DNA of 64,000 nucleotides from Sabethes cyaneus (taxonomy: Eukaryota; Arthropoda; Insecta; Diptera; Culicidae): NCBI RefSeq assembly GCF_943734655.1, contig NC_071354.1:58259544-58323543 (forward strand), in the 5' to 3' direction. Below the pieces are notes generated by a model. It ran no database searches, was not told where the DNA came from, and was given only the letters and a program-made list of their open reading frames with translations. Both the position numbers and the translations under genes were made by a program. Of this stretch, positions 54,633 through 64,000 are shown piece after piece. The stretch's first letter is position 1; every line of letters starts with the position of its first letter.

Positions 54633-55627
54633 CCGTTCTGATTCAAACTTAGAACAGTCTCAAACTTCGAACACTTCAGAATAAAATACTCGTTAGTTTC
54701 GCTAATATGATAAAATATTATACTTATTGTACACCACCGTGTTCGTTAGAATGTCCTCTATCCGGTAGGGTATGACATTGAACTGTAGGACTCCTTGTAA
54801 GAAATCAGCAGGCGCTGGAAAAAAGTGAGCACTCAGATTTTAACTTCGTTCGTATACTCTCAGCGTTTCGTGCAAAAGTGGCTGTTTTTTTCGTTTGCAT
54901 TATTTTACCAATTTTAGAACATTTACCTTCCCACTTCGTGATTATTAGGTAAGTGCAAGGTATATACGTACTAAAGCATAGTTAAAATACAATATTTCAT
55001 GCATTATTTCAAAGATATTAGATAAATAAAAAGTGTTCGAAGTTTGAATCACGTTTTGAGGTGTGATTCAAATTTCGAACACCCACGAATAATATCCGTT
55101 TTTTCCGGATTTTCCTTCGAGAAAATGAATTATCTGCATTGTAAAGCTGTACAAAGTTAACTTGCCTTAGATGTGGTACATAGAGTTTGAAAATATTAGC
55201 AATTGACTACAGAAGTACGGATTGAAACTTATTATTGTGTGAAAAATTTAAATCATACTGTTAGGTGGATTTAAAAAGACAGTGTTTAGAAAAAGGATGA
55301 AATTTCACTTATTTATGTTGAATTACACTAAAACCATAAATACTTTTCAAAGTAATACAAGTGTTCGGTGTCTGAGGCTGAAATATTCGAGCTTTGAATG
55401 TCGACCATGAAAGTGTTCGAAGTTTGAATCAAAACCGAACAGCAGTTTTTTACTATTTTTCAATGTAAACTAACATTTTATCCTCATTTTTAAAATTTTA
55501 ACTCGAAAATAATTAAATTGACATGCTATTAAACCATTTAAGGGAGTAGAATAAAGATGTTTTCGAACATTTTTCATTGAAGAAAGTTTCAGCATAGCTT
55601 AAGTGTTCGAAGTTTGAATCAGAACGG
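54633..55627. mobile_element. TA-flanked TIR element, 995 bp, word GTTCGAAGTTTGAATC
   Basis: Ends CCGTTCTGATTCAAACTT and complement, flanked by TA at 54631-54632 and 55628-55629. GTTCGAAGTTTGAATC-like words recur at the left end, 55035, 55065, 55360-55430 and the right end. It interrupts the right arm of the inverted repeat; the left arm shows the uninterrupted state. No coding capacity. Confidence 0.88.
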
Positions 55628-56104
55628 TATTCCCCGTAAATAACTAACTGAATAAATTGTTTTAAAACTAAAATATATGTATATTTACTTTATAGTCAAG
55701 AATGGACGTAGACAACAACAATTAGGTTATTGTTGGTTATTCGCTTATCGCATTTCGCTAGAGTACGGTCAAAATCGGTTCGCTTTGTTACCTTGTTCCT
55801 TCGTAAACGAAATGAAAACTTTAATCCACAGACAGAATCAGAATGATGACAGAAGATGTACAGATAAAGAAAAATGGCGAGTATTTAAAATCTAGCAAAA
55901 ATGGATTTGAATGTGCTCACCATTCACACTACTTTCATCAAGACAAACTTTTTTGCCAGTCATCAACCTTCTGTAGCTTGGTTCGATCTGCGGATCCTAC
56001 TGATAACTGGTAAAGCGGGACGTTATATAAACTTAATAAGCGTTGCCTCAACGACTCTCCCTTACCTAATTTTCCGCTCTTTTCTTTTAACGACTTATCT
56101 CTAA

Positions 56105-56220
56105 AATTAAATAAGAAGAAAACTTATCCAATTTAATTCTACTAGGTATATTTTATTCACGACAGATACGTATTTCGCCTACGACTTGCAGGCTCCCTCA
56201 GTGTCTGTTTTCGAAGGAGT
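56105..56220 (+). repeat. Dispersed repeat end joined to LINE 3' end
   Basis: AAATTAAATAAGAAGAAAACT block followed by TATTTTATTCACGACAGATA and CGTATTTCGCCTACGACTTG. It abuts the 3' end of the minus-strand LINE. Confidence 0.5.
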
Positions 56221-56497
56221 CCCGTGATTGTGCGTAGTTCACAATGAGTTAAATGGAGTAGGTTTTTAGCTACTGCAGGGTTTGGGTAGATAAACTGTTT
56301 AGCTTGTCTACAACCCTGTGTTTGAGTCCAATGGGATACTATTTCTAGCTTTTCCCATGTCATCAGTTCGCCTTTCACGGCGGATGTGAAGGTGCCCAGA
56401 AATGGTTCAGAAACAATAAATTGCTGAGCTGATCCTTGTCTTGTTAGGTTGACAGCAAATTCATTGCCCTAGATTCCGCAGTGACCGGGCACCCAAA

Positions 56498-57091
56498 TCT
56501 AATCTAATATAATCTCACACTAACGCAGCCAATTCTTGAAGGCATCCTGGAAAATGACGATTACTTGAATCAATCATTTTTCTTGTCAACGGCCAGGCCA
56601 ACTGCGCAGCATGTACCGCAGAGAGAATTCCAAGGAATCAAGTGGAACCAGAAAAAATATCTAATTCCATTTAACTCCTTGAAATCAAGGGGAAGGAAGA
56701 AAGCGTGGACCTCCCGTACCAAACGCTTCCCGTACACATAGATAATGATTTATTTACAATCGTTGGGAGTATCTTTGCTAATAAAGGTTAAGTGATACTC
56801 CGAACCCTCAGGGATGAACTAATGGTATTTAGACCAGAAGCCAGGCTGCAATTGGCCAAGGATATAGCGCCTTATTTCGCTCTCTGAAAATAGATTAGTT
56901 TGCCAAAAATATTAGTTTAAATCATATAATACTTGAAAATAAAGTCGTGTGGTTTAATGGTTGCCTAAAACTACATTTGTAAGGTAGGAACTGAAAACCG
57001 CACGACCCCGCACCTCCTAGCTTGGCTACTCAATTATACAAATTGAAGTATTTCCAGGTATGGCCACGTGGAGGCGCTAGGTAGGGGCTTG
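56498..57091 (-). mobile_element. Retro-inserted SINE-like repeat, 594 bp, 22-bp target duplication
   Basis: CCGCA.TGACCGGG.ACCCAAA flanks it (56476-56497 and 57092-57113; two mismatches), duplicating the 'WVPGHCG' coding stretch of the LINE. On the minus strand it starts with CTACCTAGCGCCTCCACGTG and ends in AGATT repeats. A relative of its head lies at 26895-27065. Confidence 0.8.
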
Positions 57092-57414
57092 CCGCAATGA
57101 CCGGGTACCCAAAGTAATAAAACTTTATTTTGGCGGGAGAGCTCCCTCAATGCTGTGCTACACTCTCAAACTAATTTGGACATGCATTTGACGGATTTGA
57201 GTGCCAGTAGTGCTGCTTGGCTGTCCGTGAAGATACCGATTTTCGCATGCCTGTACTTTCGTTTCAAGCATATTGTTGCACAGATGTATATTGCATATGC
57301 TTCTGCTTGAAAAACGGTGGGCCACTTTCACAATGAGATAGTTTCCCTGATACCGGGTCCGTAGACTCCGGAGCCTGGTGCAGGCCCCCATTTTTTAACC
57401 ATCTGTAAAAAAGC

Positions 57415-58211
57415 GGCTGAACTTCTAAAAGCGGGGAGCGAGCGGCTGTACGAAGCAATCCACCGGATCATTGCTAGGATCTGGGAGGAAGAACAAATGC
57501 TGGAGGAGTGGTTGGATGGCCTCATTTGCCCAATTTTCAAAAAGGAACATCGACTGGAGTGTAAAAACTATCGAGGAATTGCATTGCTCAATTCTGCCTA
57601 CAAGATACTTTTCCGTATCCTGTTCTGCAGACTGAGACCGTTAGCGGAGTCCTTCATCAGCGAGTACCAAGCTGGTTTTCCAGCTCCACGACGGATCAGA
57701 TGTTTACCCTGCGTCAGTTGCTAGACAAGTTCCGGGAGTACAACTTGCAGACACACCATCTGTTTGTGGACTTTAAAGCGGCGTACGATTTAGTTAAACG
57801 AAATGAGCTGTGGCAGATAATGCTAGAACATGGTTGTCCGACGAAACTAGTTACGCTGATTCGTGCGACGCTGGATGGATTCAAATCATGCGTTAAAATA
57901 GCGGGTGAGACCTCAGCTGCTTTTGTGACGTTGGATGGACTGAAGCAAGGAGATGCACTCTCTAACCTGCTATTCAACATTGCCTTGGAAGAGGCATTAC
58001 AAAGGGCAAACGTGGAAAGGAATGGAACTATCATCACGAAATCTCAAATGCTTCTTGGTTTTTCGGATTACGTCGATATCATCGGAATCAACCGTAGAGC
58101 AGTGGAAGAGGGATTGGAGAACGGCAGCCCAGGACCGACGGTACTGGAGGACCATAATTCGTTCGGTGCAGGATCGGTAACGAACCGTTGCCACTAAAGT
58201 AAAGTAAGTAA
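57415..58211 (+). mobile_element. RTE-like LINE, short deleted copy with 10-bp target duplication
   Basis: GTAAAAAAGC flanks it at 57405-57414 and 58212-58221; the tail is AAGTAAAGTAAGTAA. It codes for 'QMFTLRQLLDKFREYNLQTH', 'FVDFKAAYDLVKRNELWQIM', 'LDGLKQGDALSNLLFNIALE' and 'LLGFSDYVDIIG' (FADD changed to FSDY). After 'NRRAVEE' it jumps by internal deletion to 'DWRTAAQDRR.WRTIIRSVQD', the protein end. Removal restores 'GTICFFTDG' in the host LINE. Confidence 0.88.
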
Positions 58212-58396
58212 GTAAAAAAGCAGATAGTTCCAGATGGAAAATAGGGTCCTCCATTATTCCATATTGAGAGATCTGTTTCAATCACCTCTTATGGAACGTC
58301 CATATTGGGTCTGACTTCCATGCAGTCAGAGACTGAAGTTACTAAGGGTGTCAGATTGAACTCCCGAAGTATGCGAAGATGACCGATTTGGCAGTA

Positions 58397-59291
58397 GGGG
58401 AGAGACGTCTACAGTGAGACACTTTTTTTCCAAAAATTTTAAAAAATTTTTGTTGATAGTTACCAACGAGGTCTTCAATCCGTTTGAAAGGTATATCCTT
58501 CTAGTTGTCTGAAAAAAAGTTTCAGCCCGTTTGGTTAAAAGATAAAATAGTTACAAACGCAAATGTGAAGGTGTCTTTTTGGCTCACTGTTCCCCAGTAG
58601 GTGGGAAGAGTGAGACAACGAGTATTGAATACTGAGATACATATTAGAATTAAACTTAAACCTTATTTTTTGGTTACAAAGAATAGTTTAGAGGTCGTAC
58701 TGTTTATTTTGTGCATGAAGGATACATTATTGTTGTGTATTATTGAAAATTCCGATTTTTCTAACATCTACATTTATATTCATATAAAGGTCCAATCCTG
58801 GTTATCTGACCTTCAACTTACACTTCAGAACTCATTTACAATCAATTTATATGGATTGATTTACAATTCAACAAAAAATTTTTTTTTGAAAATTACCCTC
58901 ATCTGTTTGTCTCACTGTTCCCAATAGGAATGTTTTATAAGAAATAGTGAAATAGTGGTGTTAGCAAACAATTCGATGGTCTTATATGTTTTATTTTTAT
59001 CTCTTATTCCTATGAGATGCCATGTAGTAAATTTAATTTGGGTTAGTTATGCGATTTGTCGTTAAAAATTACCTGAAAATGATCGCAATAAAATGTACTT
59101 TGACCCCCCCAAAAACGACTTTTATTGCAAAATATACTAAAAAATTAACAAATTTTTCTCAAACTGTATTATGTGATATAGATTCACAAACTTTACTTTG
59201 CAGGAAAATATCATGGATCTTGTATGTTTTATGGCGAAGCTATTCCCGATGTCTCACTGTTCCTGTTGTCTCACTGTTGACTACTCTCCCC
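58397..59291. mobile_element. TA-flanked TIR element, 895 bp, word GTCTCACTGTTCCC
   Basis: Ends GGGGAGAGACGTCTACAGTG and ...CACTGTTGACTACTCTCCCC, flanked by TA at 58395-58396 and 59292-59293. CAGTGAGAC, GGCTCACTGTTCCCC, GTGAGACAACG, GTCTCACTGTTCCC and GTCTCACTGTTCC recur through it. It interrupts the minus-strand LINE; joining the flanks keeps the frame ('AMLYLL'). No ORF with family features. Confidence 0.87.
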
Positions 59292-59839
59292 TAAGTATAG
59301 CATTGCCTCCATGGCTGCAGTAGGTGTTCTACGCTGAACTTTGTTTAGTTTGGCTTGAGCTGTCACCTCATTCACCTTTGGCCACCATACGTCTGCAGCA
59401 GAGGTTATCCTAGGCCATGCAATAGTAGTATATGACCAAAAGGCTAGTTGAGGTTTCAATCCCCAGGTTTTGCCAAACAGTGACCTGCATGCCCAGATAG
59501 CCGAAGTTGCTTTCTTAACAGCATAATCTAGGTAGGCAGCCCAGTTCAATTTTTTATCGAGAATTATTCCGAGGTGTTTGACTTCATTACTGAAGCCCAG
59601 TCAGATACCAGGGGGAGAGAAATCCTCCCTGTGGACATCCTTTGATCACCGAAATCGTGACCGACATATCTCCCAATGATGTTGTAATTTCTCTGCTCGA
59701 GAGTATTGCTTGAATCCAGCTCATTGTAGTGTGGTCGATTCTCTTTTGACAGAGAGCCGTATTAATTGACGCGAAGGACGTGTTATCGAAAGCGCCTTTA
59801 ATATCAAGAAAAGCACAAAGTGCTTTTCTCGATCTAATT

Positions 59840-62800
59840 TTTTAAATACTATAAATAGTTTATGGAGTACTTTGAACATCAGGAACATTAGTAGAGCAAG
59901 AAATCACAGCAACTGAAATAATTGACGGATTCTAAGCTTATGCATGCACAAATATCTGTATTTGTGGCAGCTCTGCTGAGGAGTTAAAAGCGCAGTCGAA
60001 CCTGCTGTGACTTCCATGCTGGAACCGACGAGATTGAAAGTTAAAGCGCCTTAGAGCAGCCAGCTGCGCATCGGGAGTATGCTACGCGACGTAATCCAAT
60101 TACAAAACTTGCGCTTTCTCGCGCAGGCATTAGTAACATACTCTGTAACCGTTTTATCTACTCCAGGTTTGTGTTCCGCGCACAATCAGAATTCAGTGAA
60201 AATCCTAAATGTTTTTGATCATTTGTAAGCAGTAAGCGTACAGAGAGCGATCTACCTACCAGCATGTTACTAAGAACTGGATGTTCAAATACAAAAAAAG
60301 ATTAAAGATTACATAAAATTGAATGTAATTTCAGTTTCTATTTATTAGTCATCTAAACATTGTCTTAATTTGATTTATGTTTTTACTTTGTCCCATATTT
60401 TAATTTAATTTCACCGACTCTTGTTTGTATGGAAACTAAATAAAAAGAAAACTTATCCAACTTGTTTGTATTTTGTCTTTTAAATTTGTTAGTTTAATTT
60501 TGATTTTGCTGCTCTGAATTTTAACTAAATTTTACTCAGCTTTTCTGAACAATACATTTGAAAACCAACATAATTATCAATTTTTGTCTGTTTCTAGATT
60601 TTAAAACAATTTACCAGGTGTTCACAACATCTCTTATATTAGAATTACCGGGCATATGAAAAACAAACTGACCTTCAAATGTAGACAAGGAGTCACCTGA
60701 TCCAGGTGGTTCCGAAGACGGGGTATTAAAACGATATTAACTGCGTTTCACACATTACTTTTAAAGTTCACACAGTTAACTGCTTAATATATCTGCATGA
60801 GCAATTCAAAGCACACCTGCCTAAGATTGTATTAAAAATTTTCTTCGAAATCAATCCGCATATTTTTCTTCCTTGCTGAAACGTGTTCTTGAAATTAACA
60901 CTAACCTAATTAACAGTTTTACTCTGGGCAGCTATGGAATTTTTCAGCCCATGCCCGTTTTTGCACGATACTGGTCTGTGCTTCAACGGCAAGTACATAT
61001 TTCCACGATTTACGGTCGCAATTAATTACCTTTCGCTCTAGATTTTGCACTTTGACTCGAGCCGCGGTTTGCACAGCACCATCCAGCACATCAGTCCATT
61101 TTTGTCGCCCATCCTTCGCACTCCATATGGTTCGTTCATACGTGCCCGGCAGTCGTAATTTATCCGAAAATAATCACTCGATCGCATCGCATTCGCTGGA
61201 TGCTGGAGGTGGGTACAGACAGGTGCCTACGCATTAACTGCTCTGATTGACCGTGAGTTTCAGGTTCACCTAAAAGTCACCAGCAATGCCGTCACCAGCA
61301 ATCGGCAGTGGCACCGGGGATTGCGATTCGGTACGCACCTTTCTTTAAATGGACTGCTCGACAGTGTCGATTGAATATTCGATCGACTTCAAAGTAGCAA
61401 TTATGGCTCGCGAACTGGTTAGTTTGTCGCGGTGAGAAAACTTTGGTCGCACGTAATAATTTCACACACAGAATTTTCTTACATATCTTCCAGCACAAAA
61501 TATATCACATTTCATCATTGATTCTAAGCTAATGAATGCAAATTGAAATTCATCTAATTAAATTCATTAGCGCACTCTCGTAGACACGACAATCACCTCT
61601 TCAACCTGTGACCCAGCCAGTGATTACTTGCGGATTCCCGCCGTCACACGTACACTCACGACTCGTTTTAGCTTATCAATTGCGCGTTGCTTCACAATTA
61701 GCAAAATTAGCGGAATTCCACACACCGATTAGCCAGTACCACGTGTACACGAGTCAGCTGTAGCTCGCGAACTGGTTCAACTTGCAAATTTCTACTAGTA
61801 TCGGATTCCATGCTATTACGCAGCACTGTACAGGTGGAAGCGAACTGCAACATCGTCGGTAGCTACCTAGTTGCAGGCACTTATGCGCCCACCGCCCGCC
61901 GCCAGTGTCGATTATGCTGACCAGCTAATTTAGCCCGTTGCTCGTGTTCCCCGACGCCGACGACGGTGGAGGCGGCAACGGCGATCGCGTTCAAATCAGA
62001 CTGTTTCGTTTCCAATGCAATTTGAAAGATAAAAAATTAGACCTATCGATTCGGCGAATAGTGCTGTGGTTGGTAGTTATTATTTTCGTTTTCGCTATCG
62101 CTTCAGTTTTCCGGAATGAATGTGTTTAAAGAAAAGTACATCAAAACAGTGTACATGCACATTCACACGGTCAAGCTACGTGTTTGTCAAGCACCGAAAA
62201 AGGTGTAACCTGTGAAAGTAAGCACCATCGTTATGCACAATGTTTCTAATTAGTTTCATAATTGGTGCACCAATCAGGTGGTTTCCACTGGCGTAGGGCG
62301 AATAATGCCTAATTGAATGAATCACCTGCTCAATGGAAGCAAATACCACAAACATTAGTATGGTTGTGGCAGCTTACGCGTTAGATTTAGTCACGTTGCT
62401 TAACATCAAAGTTCCTAGTGTGACGTACGAGTCATGTTTTACTGGAACATTGACCGTAAAAGCGTTCGAATTAATTGATTTCGATCATATTATGCATGAA
62501 ACCCATGGAAGGTTTTATTCATTCAAATTTGTTGCATGTTTGAATACACTCCATTATTGTGTGTAACACGATTTATAACGATAATCAATTGTCACGCCCC
62601 TCTGACCTGCTTCTAGTAGAGTTTATACCGTAGACGACGGCTAGGGAGGAATTCATTGCAAAAGCCAGCCACACAGTCACAGTCGCAACTGCAGAACCGA
62701 CCTTCTGAAATATGTACCGGCAACAATCTGAAACAATCGGTGCAAGTCTCCTCCGGATTCGGTTCGCTTCATTATCCGTGTCGATAGAAAACAATAAAGA

Positions 62801-63170
62801 AGCGAAGTACGGTTGGCTTCAGATTCGCTTGAGGCGGCACTACCTTCACGGGTGTGGGGTAAACACAACATTATTAGGTGGTTGCGGGTGTTGCGGAATG
62901 TAAGTGACAAAAGGCGGACGACTGCTAGTGTATGGAGTTGACAAATAGCTGCTCTAAATTATTGCAAGTTAACATTTTTCTGTGGAAATTCAGGTCACTT
63001 ACTCATACGAACTCATGATTTATTGTGGTTCAGTTTTTAAGTAATGTTGTTTAAGAATTCATCATGATAATCACTTACAGACCTACAAACACACACACAC
63101 AATTACAATACTAGTATGAAGCAAATACCACTAAGCATTAATATTGAACAACTAAATATCTTAATTTGAC
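59840..63170. other. No gene recognised
   Basis: Moderate composition, GC-richer from 60900 to 62050, without transposon signatures apart from a short AAATAAAAAGAAAACTTATCC block at 60437. A 63-codon frame at 61938-62129 has a C-terminal hydrophobic stretch ('IVLWLVVIIFVFAIASVF') but no recognised family. Could include a promoter or first exon of a host gene; I cannot show it. Confidence 0.35.
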
Positions 63171-63187
63171 AGTAACATGGTACATTG

Positions 63188-63306
63188 CACGAACAAACAA
63201 GACACATCACTTATGGTTCTTACAAAACATTAAAAGTACCTTTTTCGCTAACCGGTACTTTTAGTGCTTTGTAAGAACCATAAGTGATGTGTCTTGTTTG
63301 TTCGTG
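63188..63306. repeat. Short hairpin, 53-bp arms, 13-nt loop
   Basis: 63188-63240 pairs with 63254-63306 at 51 of 53 positions (arm begins CACGAACAAACAAGACACAT). ATGGTACATTGC lies on both sides at 63177-63188 and 63351-63362. Could be a small MITE or, if transcribed, a microRNA-like precursor; nothing else supports the latter. Confidence 0.7.
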
Positions 63307-63399
63307 TTAAGTTGTTCTTACGTTAAGCAAAAAAGTCAATTTATAAGTTGATGGTACATTGCTTAAGACTTTTTTAAATTGTAATCAGGTTTCTTGATG

Positions 63400-63510
63400 G
63401 TTGTCGAACGTAGATTGTACTGCTTCAATCCAATTAGTCCAAATTTCAGTAGAGGGACTCCATATTACAGCTGAGATGTCCAAAACGGACAAGTGTAATG
63501 CATGGTTCGT
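63400..63510 (-). pseudogene. Jockey-like LINE fragment
   Basis: Minus strand 'ISAVIWSPSTEIWTNWIEAV' matches 'TSAAVWSPYTAVWSNRIEAI' of the element at 12570-14265. Only this block remains. Confidence 0.6.
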
Positions 63511-63514
63511 AAAT

Positions 63515-64000
63515 GGTTGGATAATGCGTAAAACAGACCCCATTGTGGTCCCTAGTCTCTTATCTAGCAACTCCTACCCTACCTCCACGTGGTACCAGCC
63601 GGAATACGAGCAACCTTAGCGGAGATCGGGTAACCAACACCGATGTATACTAACAGGGGAGGAGGCACAGTGTTGTCTCGACACTGAAAGATGGCAGCCC
63701 ATCCCGAGACTGGGAAGCGTAAGCCCTAGTACGGCTACCTATCTAAACCCAAAAAACTGACAACAGGAGTCAAGAAATATCTTCTCGGAATATTCGGCAT
63801 GGACCAAGGCGACGAAATAAGGACATGGAATGGAGACTTGGTACCTGGAACTACGAATCGCTTAACTTCGTTGGTGGCGACAGGGTGCTGCACGATCAAC
63901 TAGCACCCCGAAAGTTCGTGGCATCGTGGCACTGTAGGAGATCTGTCGCAAAGGCGAGAAGGTGAGTAGGATCCGTGGCGGCAAAGCGCAATTTTTCCAG
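63515..64000 (+). mobile_element. LINE 5' region and start of endonuclease, running off the edge
   Basis: After a leader resembling 225-400, the plus strand reads 'EWRLGTWNYESLNFVGGDRV' near 63830-63890. 'LGTWN.RSL' is the first motif of APE-type LINE endonucleases. The frame breaks soon after. The element continues beyond the window. Confidence 0.55.

Larger units (their letters stand above)
53570..56101. repeat. Large head-to-head inverted repeat, about 2.5 kb
   Basis: The left arm 53570-54035 pairs with the right arm 54525-54632 plus 55628-56101. The right arm is interrupted by a TA element. Arms include the last 20 or so codons of the frame at 54101-54601 and the DNA downstream of it (AAATAAATTGTTTTAAAA, ATTAGGTTA.TGTTG, TTTCGCTAGA, CACCATTCACACT, AAGCGTTGC.TCAACGAC). 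A third partial copy is at 37490-37660. Confidence 0.75.
56220..59830 (-). mobile_element. LINE with RNase H domain, split by three insertions
   Basis: Minus-strand pieces appear in family order. 'LNWAAYLDYAVKKATSAIWA' and 'LAFWSYTTIAWPRIT' (post-RT) are at 59300-59550, 'FPSGTICFFTDG' (RNase H start) spans 58230 and 57400, and 'AKIGIFTDSQAALLALKSVK' (RNase H DSQAA motif) is at 57200. 'LLLWVPGHCG' follows at 57100, then 'GNEFAVNLTRQGSAQQF' and 'CRQAKQFI', ending 'NLLHLTHCELRTITGLL' near 56225. Insertions at 58397-59291, 57415-58211 and 56498-57091 interrupt it. Stops occur, so it is dead. LOA/I-type by domain order. Confidence 0.8.

Overview
The window looks like a gene-poor, transposon-saturated stretch of a mosquito nuclear genome. 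Three observations point there. A mariner-type element has the DD37E catalytic spacing known from mosquitoes. Several insect non-LTR retrotransposon lineages are present, with TA-flanked MITEs and tRNA-derived SINEs. The spliced gene has introns of only 59-67 bp. An Aedes-like culicine is my best guess; the species cannot be fixed from sequence alone.

Host genes. I see three consecutive internal exons of a PDZ-domain scaffold gene on the minus strand (9064 to 6299), with conserved splice sites and phases; the rest of the gene lies outside the window or in exons I cannot recognise. On the plus strand, 50708-52228 is a complete, intronless gene for an ELL-associated factor (EAF family). Its C-terminal half carries a duplicated Ser/Pro/Lys-rich module. 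A 166-codon frame at 54101-54601, inside a large inverted repeat, may be a third coding sequence.

Layout. 0-6.2 kb: decayed LINEs; one LINE is split by a young 2.6-kb LTR element (5-bp target duplication, near-identical LTRs, satellite-like interior) and by two MITEs. 6.3-9.1 kb: PDZ exons. 9.2-20 kb: RTE-like and jockey-like LINE pieces, a DD37E mariner, a hAT-like foldback MITE and a Penelope-like RT fragment. 20-29 kb: mainly TA-flanked terminal-inverted-repeat elements, SINEs and a foldback, including a three-deep nest at 27.26-29.05 kb. 29-32 kb: mostly nothing recognisable. 32.3-34.2 kb: an R1-like LINE. 34.2-38.4 kb: low complexity and unassigned DNA. 38.4-44.5 kb: a purine-rich tract split by a SINE/RTE insertion package, ending in a pure hexanucleotide array. 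46.5-48.7 kb: a TA element containing a 1-kb hairpin. 50.5-52.4 kb: the EAF gene. 53.6-56.1 kb: head-to-head inverted repeat. 56.1-59.8 kb: an RNase H-bearing LINE split by three dated insertions. 59.8-63.2 kb: unassigned DNA. 63.4-64 kb: LINE fragments.

The clearest unexplained pattern is a group of at least six unrelated-looking TA-flanked elements. In each one a short 'word' adjoining the terminal inverted repeat recurs through the interior, and the word differs from element to element. Several insertions can be removed on paper, leaving one target copy, and this restores the reading frame of the host LINE, so their boundaries are firm.
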